DNA from: JADKAC01 sp964492065
GTDB taxonomy: Bacteria > Bacteroidota > Bacteroidia > Chitinophagales > BACL12
Assembly: GCA_964492065.1 (NCBI GenBank)
Contig: CAZBHH010000008.1
Coordinates: 40,545-104,544, forward strand
Direction: 5' to 3'
DNA: 64,000 nucleotides
Shown here: positions 1-9,146 of the stretch, piece by piece
How positions within the stretch are numbered: the first letter of the stretch is position 1
How the letters are laid out: each line of letters opens with the position of its first letter
Notes under the pieces: generated by a model
Databases searched by the model: none
What the model was told of the DNA's origin: nothing
The model's input: only the letters and a program-made list of their open reading frames with translations
Made by a program: the position numbers and the translations under genes

Positions 1-634
1 CTAATAGAAGGGGTAGTTATCAACGAAAAAAGACTGGCACAGAAAAACAAGGAAATTCAGGTGTTGCATGATGGCATCAGAATATTAAGCAGGATGATAG
101 AAGAAAAAGCGGTATCACAGGATAGTGTCGAATGGTTGAAGCAATTCAACACAGGCTTGCAGTTGCTCGATGATTATGACCATGAGGCTCTTGATGCTAA
201 AGGAAGGCATACCCACCAGGCTATATTTTACGGCCATCACTGAGTATATGGAGCTGGTCAATCACATGCGGTCCGAATTTGATTCGGATGTTTTTGGTAA
301 AGAGAAAGATGGCGGTTTTTACAGTGCAGTAAACATGATTCAACAGGGTTTTGGAGAACAGGATGTTTATCCTTCTATAGAAGAGAAAGCAGCCATGTTG
401 CTCTATCTTATAACAAAAAACCATGCCTTTGTGGACGGTAACAAAAGAATAGCGGCTGCTTGCTTCCTGCTTTTTCTGGAACGAAACGGAATGCTTTATA
501 AATCAACGGGTGACACCATTATCAGTAACGAGGCCTTGGCCGGTTTAACACTATTGGTGGCAGCCTGCAAGGCAGATGAAATGGAAACAGTTAAGAATTT
601 ATTGATTAGTGTATTAAATAGAAATATGATGTGA
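1..634 (+). pseudogene. RhuM-type protein with C-terminal Fic/Doc domain, frameshifted and 5'-truncated by the window
   Basis: The reading frame enters at base 1 and runs to a stop at 241-243. The homologous protein then continues in the next frame to 634. The shift lies in the T-run at 226-229, where one extra base breaks the phrase before AITEYMEL. The second part carries HAFVDGNKR, a Doc-like Fic motif (canonical Fic is HPFxxGNxR), so the full protein would be a RhuM family member with an AMPylase or kinase-like fold at its C-terminus. RhuM genes are often accessory genes inside type I restriction loci, and an hsdM remnant follows 60 bp later. A single homopolymer indel could also be a sequencing error, so loss of function is not proven. 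Confidence 0.75.
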
Positions 635-697
635 CACAGTGCATCACTGAATTACTCCAAATAAATCCAGAACGATATTAAATTGACAAAACAAACT

Positions 698-1044
698 ATG
701 GCAAGAGAATTAGAAAGAGATGAGCTGCACCGCACCATCTGGCAAATAGCAAACGATTTGAGAGGCAGCGTGGATGGCTGGGATTTTAAAACCTATGTAT
801 TGGGTATGTTGTTTTACAGGTTCATTTCAGAGAACCTGGCTTCTTACATTAACAAGGAAGAACAGCGTACCGGCCATAAGAACTTCAACTATGCTGATAT
901 TTCGGATAAGGATGCCGAATTCTGCCTCCTGTTTCCAGGTTTACACCTACTGGCGAAAGAACTCAGAAAAGGGAAACCGTTATTGAGAAAATAAAAGCGT
1001 TCTTTAACAGGTTCTGGGATATTTCAGGTGGTGTGGTAGAATAG
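698..1044 (+). pseudogene. hsdM 5' fragment joined to a probable hsdR 3' end (deletion scar)
   Basis: From ATG 698 the frame reads like the N-terminus of a type I modification methylase HsdM (ELERDELHRTIWQIANDL, then GSVDGWDFKTYVLGMLFYRF, then ISDKDAEF). After DAEF, near 911-922, similarity stops and the frame closes at 992-994. In another frame, from 919 to the stop at 1042-1044, the sequence reads ILPPVSRFTPTGER followed by an IEKIKAFFNRFW-type tail, which resembles the C-terminus of HsdR restriction subunits. The simplest reading is one deletion that removed most of hsdM, any hsdS, and nearly all of hsdR. The HsdM assignment is strong; the HsdR tail is recognised from memory of the family and is less sure. 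Confidence 0.7.
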
Positions 1045-1474
1045 TATTCATAGGCTCAACCAACCCGATAACTAATAATGAAAGAATAGACTGATATGGC
1101 ACAGCACACCCCACTGTCAACAGCTTTTTTCCATTCTTTGTTGTGCCCTTGCACTTGTTTTAGTCGCTTTTGCTGTCTATTTGTTGCCCGAAGATATAAC
1201 TTTCTGATAATCAATATAAGCTATATTTTGTATCGGAAAGTAATTTGTTTTCCGGTTTCAACTAAGTGCATTTGCCCTGTACATGTTTCAACTGTATTCC
1301 AGATTGAATGTGCTGACAGATTGTTGTCCCACCTGGCAGTCTTGAATAAATTTAATAGTTTGAAAGCCGCAAAGGTAAAAATTCATTCGTTGCCATTTGA
1401 AACAATATGAAACAAAACCAGGTTGGGATAGATTCACCTGGCCGCATAGCCAGGCAGCGCAAGCCGCTTAACGC
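1045..1474. other. Non-coding stretch after the restriction remnant
   Basis: No convincing gene is present. A TACCTTTG box, a perfect match to the Bacteroidota -7 consensus TAnnTTTG, lies on the minus strand at 1370-1377 and points towards the hsd remnant. No open frame begins downstream of it on that strand, so it may be the orphaned promoter of a lost gene. Confidence 0.4.
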
Positions 1475-1510
1475 AAAGAGTCCGCAATCGAAATCAATTG
1501 CGGACTCTTT
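1475..1510 (-). terminator. Intrinsic terminator of the T9SS propeller gene
   Basis: A perfect 14-bp inverted repeat (AAAGAGTCCGCAAT at 1475-1488 and its complement at 1497-1510) with an 8-base loop lies 18 bp beyond the stop of the minus-strand gene ending at 1529. The stem starts with A-rich and ends with T-rich sequence, so it could stop transcription from either side. Confidence 0.85.
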
Positions 1511-1528
1511 GTAGTACGGGGTGAATGG

Positions 1529-3499
1529 TTATTCAATGATAAGTGGTGATGCCGTATTGAACGATGTTCCGGCAGTGCGTACCAGGTAAGCACCTGCGGG
1601 CATATTGCCGGGCAATACAATGTGCAGCTTGTTATCCGCTTGTATTTGCATTGTGGTTTCGAAAACGGCTCTCGCCGTATTATCAAATATCTGTATGAAA
1701 ATTTGCTCACCGGCTGCTGCCTGGGGCAGAGACATGGTGAACTGTTCATGTGCCGGATTTGGATATATCTGCACCTCTCCTGCCATGGCACCGCTCATCC
1801 GCATTAGCGGGGAAAGTATTATTTTATTTGAAGTAAGCGTGCATAAATTGTAAGTAATCACACACCTGTATTTTCCGGGCAGTGTGGTTACATACGTACT
1901 GGAATTGGCACCCGGGATATCGGCATTGTTAAAGGTCCATTGATAGCTGTACCCCGGCTTTGAGGTTGCCGTCAGGGTAACCGGGTTTAATGAATCCACC
2001 AGCAGAGACGAGGCTACAATCTTCACTTTCAAATCGCAGTCCTGCATAGCGTTCAACCAATACGCATCGTTATCGGAATAAATGGTATCGCCATGGTATG
2101 CATTATAATTTACCATATGGCCGCCGGCAGCTATATTGTTTTTATTTACAGCCAGCCCATGCACCGTTGTTTTATCAAACGGCCCATCATCTCCGACAAA
2201 CTTTTCTCCCCAGCGGATTTTTCCCTGCTTATTTAATTTAAGCAGAAAACCATTTGAATAATGCGGGCTTGGAAAGGCATCTGATACAATTGAATTCGTA
2301 CCGTATTGCAATGTGCCTGCAAAAGCTCCACCCGCATAAATATTACCTGCTCCGTCCACTGCAAAAGGCGCCTCAAAATCGTCCGGGTAATTAGTGATTG
2401 TCAGTATATCCGCATTCAGATTTTTGGCGAAAATAAATGTTCCGCCTGAATTCAGTTTTGCAATGAACACATTGTATTTTGAACCCACTGTATCTAAATT
2501 GAGACTGCCAAGTGTAATATCGCTGTTATACGTTCCATAAGCATAGATATTACCATTGTTATCTGTAGCCACGGCAGATACCGCTTCGATTCCCGTACCT
2601 GAAATCTCTTTTCCCCATATACTCGAAAAATTTGCATCCATTTTCAATATAAATCCCTGGCTGATAGCGGGAGAGGGGTTGGTATCGCAGGCGAAGACCG
2701 GATCAAACTCCTGCGCACATATCAACCGGTGTGAACCTGCAAAAATCAAATTGCCATCATTATCGGTAGTCAGAATATATCCATCAAACAAATACCCCGG
2801 TATAGAATTTCTGGCAGCAATAACTCCTCCCGTGGCGGCATCGTGTCTCGACAACAACACCCCCGACGCACCGAAGCCCGAATCCGAATAAAGTGGACCT
2901 GCTTCAAATTGCACATCGGCGATAAAGGTTGTATGCAAGTACACGCTGTTGCCGTCGGGTGCAAGTGCTAAGGAATAAGCGCCATCAGTGGCATATCCCG
3001 TCGTGCTGTAAGTATTATCGGACCATGCAAGTGTTCCATCTGAATTAAACTTTGCAATGTATGTACGGCCAAAGGATCCCGGATACGCAACATAGGTGAG
3101 GGTATTTTGCTTTACGCCATCGATATAAAAGTCATAGAAGAATCTCCCGCTGATATACACTTCGCCTGTTAGTGGGTTTACCTGCATACTCCTGACAGTC
3201 TGATGGGAAATGCCGTTAATAGTCTGTACCCAAAGCAAACTCCCATTTGCATCGTATTTTGCCACGAAGCCATCCAGAGTGCCGTCTGTAGTATCATTCG
3301 GATAAGCGTTTCCGTTTATCCATAATGTATCGGCATAATTTCCGGCCACATAGCGGTTGCCTGCATTGTCAATTGCGGTTGTATAACCGTTATCTGCAGA
3401 GCCTGAACTGTCGGATGTCACAGCCCAATCTTGATTTTGTCCCATTGTGCTTAGCTGTAAACACAATAGCGTACTGAATAGTAACAAGGTAGTTTTCAT
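1529..3499 (-). CDS. Secreted beta-propeller (SBBP-like) protein with T9SS type A sorting domain
   Basis: 656 residues. An N-terminal signal peptide (MKTTLLLFSTLLCLQLSTMG) is followed by about 450 residues of repeating blocks of the type DNAGNxYVAGNY, FVAKYDANGSLLW and IAKLNSGG, typical of SBBP-like propeller repeats in secreted Bacteroidota proteins. An Ig/PKD-like segment (YSYQWTFNNADIPGANS) follows. The last 80 or so residues (IYPNPAHEQFTMSLP through GAYLVRTAGTSFN) form a type A sorting domain, which would send the protein through the T9SS to the cell surface or medium. No catalytic motif is visible, so a binding or adhesive role is an inference. It stands alone between its own terminator and a divergent gene. 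Confidence 0.8.
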   Translation of the reverse strand: MKTTLLLFSTLLCLQLSTMGQNQDWAVTSDSSGSADNGYTTAIDNAGNRYVAGNYADTLWINGNAYPNDTTDGTLDGFVAKYDANGSLLWVQTINGISHQTVRSMQVNPLTGEVYISGRFFYDFYIDGVKQNTLTYVAYPGSFGRTYIAKFNSDGTLAWSDNTYSTTGYATDGAYSLALAPDGNSVYLHTTFIADVQFEAGPLYSDSGFGASGVLLSRHDAATGGVIAARNSIPGYLFDGYILTTDNDGNLIFAGSHRLICAQEFDPVFACDTNPSPAISQGFILKMDANFSSIWGKEISGTGIEAVSAVATDNNGNIYAYGTYNSDITLGSLNLDTVGSKYNVFIAKLNSGGTFIFAKNLNADILTITNYPDDFEAPFAVDGAGNIYAGGAFAGTLQYGTNSIVSDAFPSPHYSNGFLLKLNKQGKIRWGEKFVGDDGPFDKTTVHGLAVNKNNIAAGGHMVNYNAYHGDTIYSDNDAYWLNAMQDCDLKVKIVASSLLVDSLNPVTLTATSKPGYSYQWTFNNADIPGANSSTYVTTLPGKYRCVITYNLCTLTSNKIILSPLMRMSGAMAGEVQIYPNPAHEQFTMSLPQAAAGEQIFIQIFDNTARAVFETTMQIQADNKLHIVLPGNMPAGAYLVRTAGTSFNTASPLIIE

Positions 3500-3519
3500 A
3501 ATTCTTTTTTTATCGGCTG

Positions 3520-3551
3520 CTAAAGTATTTTAAAAGCGATGTTGGAGTCAA
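3520..3551 (-). promoter_or_regulatory. Possible promoter of the T9SS propeller gene
   Basis: On the minus strand TACTTTAG (3520-3527) is one mismatch from the Bacteroidota -7 consensus TAnnTTTG. A TTG (3549-3551) lies 21 bp upstream, as expected for the -33 element. The box is 20 bp upstream of the start codon. It is supported only by motif and spacing. Confidence 0.35.
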
Positions 3552-3629
3552 TACAAAAAATTTCAAATTTTACTATTCCGGCATTTGGCAGTTTGCGGAG
3601 AAGCCTTATTTTAGGTGGAAAAATTGCAA

Positions 3630-5156
3630 ATGACACTAAATTCCGGGACAGGCCAGGGGGGATGGAAGCACATTATAGAATTGATTAAAAGTCTGACACC
3701 GAGCGAGAAAGGGTATTTCAAAAAATACACTTCCGGATTTGCCGAAAACAAGGCGAATACCTATTTAACACTGTTTCAGTTACTAGAAAGAGAAAAGGAT
3801 GTCAACGAAAAGAAAATCGAAAAAGCACTGGCCGGAAAGACCAAGAACATTCACAGCCTGCGCAATTTTCTCTACCGCCAGATTCTGAAAAGCCTGAGAG
3901 CCTACCACACCGAGAAAAACATACAATACCGCCTGCGGGAGATCCTCGATTACGCCGAGATTTTATCTGACAGGGGCTTAAACGAGCAAAGCCGGCATTT
4001 TATTGATATGGGCATTGAACTAAGCGACCCGGTCACCTTGCCCGCATACCAGATTTTATTTCAAACGCAACACATCCAGCTTTTGCGGTACCTTAACCAG
4101 GCAGAAAAAATTCAAAAAACAGATGAAATTGTCTCCTCTATCGCCTCGAGTATTGATATAATAAAACATTCCTATGTAACGAGGCAGGGATTAACGAAGG
4201 CGCTGTATTATGTAAATACGTATTTCCCGCTGCGCAATAAAGCGATAAGAAAAGAAGTGCTTCAACTGCTTGCGGAATTAAAAAAAGTGCCCGATACCGA
4301 ACAACAGAATTACAGGATGCGCAATACGAGAAATGCAGCCATTTCGCTGTTATACCGTTTGCTGAACGATTGGGATAATGCCATTCTGTATCAGGAAAAG
4401 ACGATCAGAATCATCGAGACTCTGGACACCAGGAACCTGAACAGGAATATTGCCGTAATTTCCGCTTATTACAATTATGTCTCGTTATTCATCAATAAAG
4501 GCGATACAAAAAACTATACCCGTTTCATTAACATTATGCAGGCGCTGCCCGTAGCGGGGAAAGCCGAAGAGCGTTACCTGCAGGCAACCGCCCTCCAATT
4601 GCAACTGGACCACATGACCTTCAATAAAGACTTCCGCAATGCGGCTGCAATAATAAAGGCGGCAGAACTGTTGCTAACAGAGCATCACCCCATACCTTCC
4701 ATTTACTTAGAGACACTGATGCGGCTTACCTACTACTACATCTGCAAACACCAATTCAATGCAGCGCTTGAAAAAATAAATCTCTTACTGCACACAAACC
4801 ACGATCATACGCTCAAATCCTTTTCGGTACACGTGCGTCTGGTAAATATTCTCATACATTACGAATTGGGCAATACCCTTGTACTCCCTTCTTTAATCCG
4901 AAACACTTACCGTTATATGATGAAACAGGACTTAAAATTCAGAATAGAAAATATCCTTCTGAATTTCTTTAGAAAATTGCTGAATTCCAAAGACGAAAAG
5001 CATCTCACAAAGATATTTACGGCATTATCCAATCAACTGCAGGCAGCTTCGCAAGATGCTTACGAGAAAAAAGCATTGCAATATTTTTTTGATTATCCCG
5101 AATGGATAAGCCTGAAATTATCGGCAAATACAGTGCAATCCTTTACGAAACGGTGA
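3630..5156 (+). CDS. Helical repeat-like protein of unknown function
   Basis: About 508 residues. It opens with a conserved-looking segment, IELIKSLTPSEKGYFKKY, and is otherwise almost wholly alpha-helical by composition, with stretches such as LYYVNTYFPLRNKAIRKEV and AEERYLQATALQLQL that suggest TPR-like helix pairs. There is no signal peptide or membrane segment, so it should be cytoplasmic. Similar uncharacterised proteins recur in the Bacteroidota, but I know no function. The ATG at 3630 was preferred because AGGTGG lies about 12 bases upstream; a GTG at 3615 in the same frame is the alternative. It diverges from the T9SS gene before it and has 226 bp of non-coding sequence after it. Confidence 0.7.
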   Translation: MTLNSGTGQGGWKHIIELIKSLTPSEKGYFKKYTSGFAENKANTYLTLFQLLEREKDVNEKKIEKALAGKTKNIHSLRNFLYRQILKSLRAYHTEKNIQYRLREILDYAEILSDRGLNEQSRHFIDMGIELSDPVTLPAYQILFQTQHIQLLRYLNQAEKIQKTDEIVSSIASSIDIIKHSYVTRQGLTKALYYVNTYFPLRNKAIRKEVLQLLAELKKVPDTEQQNYRMRNTRNAAISLLYRLLNDWDNAILYQEKTIRIIETLDTRNLNRNIAVISAYYNYVSLFINKGDTKNYTRFINIMQALPVAGKAEERYLQATALQLQLDHMTFNKDFRNAAAIIKAAELLLTEHHPIPSIYLETLMRLTYYYICKHQFNAALEKINLLLHTNHDHTLKSFSVHVRLVNILIHYELGNTLVLPSLIRNTYRYMMKQDLKFRIENILLNFFRKLLNSKDEKHLTKIFTALSNQLQAASQDAYEKKALQYFFDYPEWISLKLSANTVQSFTKR

Positions 5157-5382
5157 ATGCAAGAAATTATTCACACATGCAAAAACCGTTTGCACAAGTA
5201 CCCGGATGATATGGTGATTGCCGGCACAGATATCTTTGTCGAACACCGGTGATAGCATATTTTAAATCGCCTACCTATTGGCCGAGGCTATATTATAAAA
5301 GCGCAAGCCCATTTTATCGGGAAATTAAAAATCCCACTGAAAAAAATTATATTCACACCTGATAACCGCAAAAATTAAAATC

Positions 5383-6774
5383 ATGAAACAGGAAATAAGC
5401 AGGCGGCATTTCATAAAAAACACTGCACTTGCGGGTTTTGGCGCCCTGATTTTACCCGGCTCGCTGTTTTCAGCCAATGCACTTTCGGACGACAAGGTGC
5501 GCATCGGCATGATAGCTACCGGCTACCGCGGCCAGGCGCTGCTCGAAGAGTTGCTTAAACGCAGCGATGTGGAAATAACGGCATTTGCCGATCCCGACAC
5601 CAGGATGTTGGCAATGGCGCAAGAATTAGTTGCAAAATATAAAAAACCCGCACCTAAGGAATACGCTAACGGCGATTACGATTACCGCAATTTGCTTCGC
5701 GATGAGAATGTCGATGCCGTTATCATCGCATCTCCCTGGGAATGGCATGTGATTCAGGGTGTGGAAGCGATGCAGGCAGGAAAAATTACGGGTATGGAAG
5801 TCTGCGGCGCAATACAACTGGCCGATTGCTGGAAGATTGTGAAGACATACGAAGAGACAAAGGTGCCGATTATGATGCTGGAAAATGTGTGCTATCGCCG
5901 CGATATTATGGCGGTATTACACATGGTGCGCAAAGGTCTGTTTGGAGAATTAATACATGGGCAGGGCGGATATGAACACGACTTGCGGGGTGTACTGTTT
6001 AACGATGGGGTAACTGCTTATGATTCAGGTGTAGAATTTGGCGAAAAGGGTTTTAGCGAAGCCAGGTGGAGAACCAACCACTATGTCAACAGAAACGGCG
6101 AGCTCTATCCCACTCACGGATTGGGCCCGGTTGCTGTGATGTTTGATATAAACCGGGGGAACAGGTTATTGCGGTTGTCCTCATTTTCGAGTAAGGCAAG
6201 GGGCTTACACAAATACATTATCGAACATCCGAAAGGCGGACCCAATCATCCAAATGCGAAAGTGGAGTTTAAACAAGGCGATATCGTAACTACACAAATC
6301 CAGTGCGCTAACGGTGAGACAATCCTGTTGACACACGACACCAGCTTACAGCGCCCATATAACCTGGGCTTCAGGGTGCAGGGCACCGAAGGCCTCTGGC
6401 AGGATTTCGGCTGGGGCGAGGCCAATCAGGGCTTCATGTATTTTGAGAAGAAAATGAATAAGTCGCACCGCTGGGATAACAGCGAACAATGGCTTACCGA
6501 ATACGACCATCCGCTTTGGCAGCGCTATGCAGACGATGCAAAAAATTCCGGTCACGGCGGAATGGATTTTTTTGTCATGAATTCATTTGTCGAATGTATT
6601 AAGCGCAATATCGAGTTCCCTTTAGATGTGTATGACCTCGCCACCTGGTATGCCATTACACCGCTAAGTGAAAAATCTATTCAGAAAAACGGCGCCGTAC
6701 AGGAAATTCCCGATTTCACAAAGGGCGCCTGGAAAAATAGAAAACCGGTTTTTGGATTTGATGGCGCATTCTGA
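5383..6774 (+). CDS. Gfo/Idh/MocA-fold protein of GH109 type (putative alpha-N-acetylgalactosaminidase), Tat-exported
   Basis: 463 residues, the usual GH109 length. The N-terminus has a twin-arginine signal (SRRHFIK at residues 6-12 followed by LAGFGALILPGSLFSA). A Rossmann segment follows (VRIGMIATGYRGQALLEEL). The middle shows GH109-like landmarks: EWHVIQGVEAMQAGK, IMMLENVCYRRD, YEHDLRG and YPTHGLGPVAVMFDINRGNR. GH109 enzymes remove terminal alpha-GalNAc by an NAD-dependent elimination-addition mechanism and fold in the cytoplasm with bound cofactor, which fits Tat export. It overlaps the next gene by 14 bp, so the two are probably co-translated. Related Gfo/Idh/MocA oxidoreductases share the fold, so the exact substrate is inferred. 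Confidence 0.8.
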   Translation: MKQEISRRHFIKNTALAGFGALILPGSLFSANALSDDKVRIGMIATGYRGQALLEELLKRSDVEITAFADPDTRMLAMAQELVAKYKKPAPKEYANGDYDYRNLLRDENVDAVIIASPWEWHVIQGVEAMQAGKITGMEVCGAIQLADCWKIVKTYEETKVPIMMLENVCYRRDIMAVLHMVRKGLFGELIHGQGGYEHDLRGVLFNDGVTAYDSGVEFGEKGFSEARWRTNHYVNRNGELYPTHGLGPVAVMFDINRGNRLLRLSSFSSKARGLHKYIIEHPKGGPNHPNAKVEFKQGDIVTTQIQCANGETILLTHDTSLQRPYNLGFRVQGTEGLWQDFGWGEANQGFMYFEKKMNKSHRWDNSEQWLTEYDHPLWQRYADDAKNSGHGGMDFFVMNSFVECIKRNIEFPLDVYDLATWYAITPLSEKSIQKNGAVQEIPDFTKGAWKNRKPVFGFDGAF

Positions 6775-7687
6775 TAACAACACCGCACTGGTAATTCTCG
6801 CCGCAGGACTGGGAAGCCGTTTTGACGGTCAAAAACAAGTAGAACCCGTGTCGCCTTCGGGCGAGAGTATAATGGAGTATTCGATGTACGATGCCATTCA
6901 ATGCGGCTGCTCCCATATAGTAATGGTTGTAAACAATACTTTCGACGAAGGACATAAACGCACTTTTCAAAACATTGCACGGCAACAACACGTAGCAATT
7001 GATTTTGTGTGTCAGCAAATAACGAGTTATGTCCCCGAGAAATATAAATCACACTGTACAACGAGAGCAAAACCCTGGGGAACCGCCCATGCAATTCTCA
7101 TGGCGAAAGAATTTGTAACAACGCCTTTTATTGTGATTAATGCCGACGACTTTTACGGAAGACAGGCTTATGCGACGGCCAGTGCAGCAATCCGGCAACA
7201 TGCCATTACACCCACTGCATACCAGATGGTTGCCTATCGTCTATCGGCCACTCTCAGCGACAACGGCTTTGTGTCAAGAGGTCTTTGCATCACCGATGAA
7301 AGCCACTACTTGAGGGAAATTGAAGAGCATCCCCGCATTCACGCACAAGGTGGAGACGTAATCTCCCTCGGCGGCGACGGCCCGCAAATAATATTAAAAG
7401 ATGCACTCGTTTCAATGAATTTCTGGATTTTTCATCCGTCGGTTTTCACCCACCTCGAATCGCATTTTCTCGCATTTCTGAACGAGTGTGCATCTGACCG
7501 GCAAAAGGAATTTTTTATTACCCGTGTCATTGACGATTTAATAAAAACACATACAATAACCATGAAGGTAAACAGCAGTGACCAACCCTGGTTTGGCATT
7601 ACGTACAGAAACGACAAACTTTCGGTATCAGAAAAATTGCTCGCATTGACAAGTGAAAACCAATACCCTTCCCCACTCTGGAAATAA
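6761..7687 (+). CDS. Sugar nucleotidyltransferase-like protein
   Basis: 308 residues from ATG 6761, which lies inside the 3' end of the GH109-type gene. Immediately after the start comes a nucleotidyltransferase P-loop-like signature, LVILAAGLGSRFDGQKQVEPV-like, followed by FIVINADDFYG with the acidic metal-binding pair. These are features of the NTP_transferase family that makes NDP-sugars from sugar 1-phosphates. Placement between a GalNAc-releasing enzyme and a HexNAc 1-kinase-like gene suggests it converts HexNAc-1-phosphate to the NDP-sugar; this is an inference. The C-terminal third has no recognised domain. The stop is 8 bp before the kinase start. Confidence 0.75.
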   Translation: MAHSDNNTALVILAAGLGSRFDGQKQVEPVSPSGESIMEYSMYDAIQCGCSHIVMVVNNTFDEGHKRTFQNIARQQHVAIDFVCQQITSYVPEKYKSHCTTRAKPWGTAHAILMAKEFVTTPFIVINADDFYGRQAYATASAAIRQHAITPTAYQMVAYRLSATLSDNGFVSRGLCITDESHYLREIEEHPRIHAQGGDVISLGGDGPQIILKDALVSMNFWIFHPSVFTHLESHFLAFLNECASDRQKEFFITRVIDDLIKTHTITMKVNSSDQPWFGITYRNDKLSVSEKLLALTSENQYPSPLWK

Positions 7688-7695
7688 GCACTGCC

Positions 7696-8730
7696 ATGCA
7701 ATCCGTACTCCATACATTTCTCCCTGCCGGTACATTTCAATCCATCAGTTGTACCCCTGTTGAAAACGGATATATCAATAAGACTTACCATATTAGAGCC
7801 GTTTCAAAACAGCAACAACAGCAATTTATACTGCAGAGAATAAATACGCATGTCTTTCCTAATCCCGAAGCAATAATTCACAACATGCTCCACATCGCAT
7901 TGCATCTCGGCATATCCCCTTATTCCAAGAATATTTTAAAGCCGCTGCAAAATACAAACGGCAATTTTTTAACGTATGATTCCGAAAATTTCCCATGGCG
8001 ACTCCTCCCCTTTATTGTACAATCCAAGACGCTCAACACCATACCTAATACGGACCAGGCTTATGCCGCAGCTGCAACATTCAGCGAATTCTATCAATAC
8101 CTCAACACCATGGATCCCGGCGTGATACAAGTTGCCATCCCGGGATTCTTAGATTTTCAAAAACGAGTCAACGACTTTTATATCGCCCGTGATAAGGCAA
8201 AACCACATCTCAAAAAGCAGGCTGCGGATATTTTGAATTACCTGTCGGGCCATGAGCAACTCCCCGGAAAATATATTGCCATGCAGCGACAGCAACAATT
8301 GCCGCAGCGCATTATTCACGCCGATCCTAAACTGAGCAATATTTTGTTCCATATCGACGAATCCCAAACACTGGCAGTAATTGATCTGGATACCGTTATG
8401 CCCGGGAGCCTTCTTTACGACTATGGCGACATGATACGCTCTTTTACCAACCGCAAAGCGGAAGATGATTCAGACGGCAAAAACTGTTTTGATGCAGAAG
8501 TGTTCCACGCTGTTACCGAAGGATTTTTATCCCACACTCAATCATTCCTCAATCCAACAGAACTCGGGAACCTCTCCTACGCCGCACAGGTAGTGGCATA
8601 TATCCAGGCATTGAGGTTTATCACTGACTTTTTGAATGAAAACATGTATTACAAGGTTACTTATCCCACTCAAAATTTAAACCGGGCCATTAACCAGGTC
8701 AACCTGCTGAAGGCTTTGATGCGCCAGTAG
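7696..8730 (+). CDS. NahK-like N-acetylhexosamine 1-kinase (APH-fold phosphotransferase)
   Basis: 344 residues with an aminoglycoside-phosphotransferase fold. The catalytic loop reads IIHADPKLSNILF and is followed by AVIDLDTVMPGSLLYDYGD, which supplies the metal-binding Asp. The phrase IDLDTVMPG with YDYGDMIR is close to that of the bifidobacterial N-acetylhexosamine 1-kinase NahK, which phosphorylates GlcNAc and GalNAc at C1. It is the third gene of the unit with the GH109-type protein and the nucleotidyltransferase: release, 1-phosphorylation and activation of HexNAc would follow one another. The cytoplasmic substrate implies a transporter that is not in this unit. Other hexoses as substrates cannot be excluded. 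Confidence 0.75.
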   Translation: MQSVLHTFLPAGTFQSISCTPVENGYINKTYHIRAVSKQQQQQFILQRINTHVFPNPEAIIHNMLHIALHLGISPYSKNILKPLQNTNGNFLTYDSENFPWRLLPFIVQSKTLNTIPNTDQAYAAAATFSEFYQYLNTMDPGVIQVAIPGFLDFQKRVNDFYIARDKAKPHLKKQAADILNYLSGHEQLPGKYIAMQRQQQLPQRIIHADPKLSNILFHIDESQTLAVIDLDTVMPGSLLYDYGDMIRSFTNRKAEDDSDGKNCFDAEVFHAVTEGFLSHTQSFLNPTELGNLSYAAQVVAYIQALRFITDFLNENMYYKVTYPTQNLNRAINQVNLLKALMRQ

Positions 8731-9146
8731 TTTAACTGCTGTAATCTCCGGATAAAAACGCATAACCCTACGTGAGTAAAATACAATCCCTTTGGGTATA
8801 GTTCTTTACATCTGAGAAAGATAGCTTATTTCATCAATGAGCCATTTGTTCATGAGATTACAGCGTATTTTAACCTGTATCACATTGAGTATTCCCATAT
8901 CCGTTCTTTTTTGCCCCTGACAAGGATCTTATTGTACTTTCAGTTTCCAGCTTTTGTATTTTTTGTTCAAGCAATGATTTCAGAAATTCCTGGTAGTGCC
9001 GTTCAGTTACACATTCCATTTTGTTTAAACTTTTTCTTCAACTACAGGTACAATTTGTGAAAACGCAGAGAATGAACCGGGCAATAAAACCATGCTGAGC
9101 AGGGGTTCTTTTTCATTTCGTCTTATATTCTATAGTTTCGCTTTTT
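8731..9146. other. Convergent intergenic stretch
   Basis: Lies between the 3' ends of the kinase gene and the metalloprotease gene. It holds one small minus-strand frame (8870-9019) described separately. No clear terminator hairpin, tRNA or repeat was seen. Confidence 0.5.
8870..9019 (-). CDS. Small hypothetical protein, possibly a fragment
   Basis: A 49-residue frame from ATG 9019 reading MECVTERHYQEFLKSLLEQ and then a Lys/Glu/Ser-rich tail. The first 30 residues would form a charged amphipathic helix, as in a small DNA-binding or antitoxin-like protein, or the remains of a longer gene. No family is recognised and no ribosome binding site stands out. Confidence 0.2.
   Translation of the reverse strand: MECVTERHYQEFLKSLLEQKIQKLETESTIRSLSGAKKNGYGNTQCDTG

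Noticed and set aside
1096..1410. A plus-strand open frame after the hsd remnant
   Set aside because: The translation is rich in Cys, Phe and Ser with no domain or signal pattern, and nothing suggests a start site; it is most likely chance.
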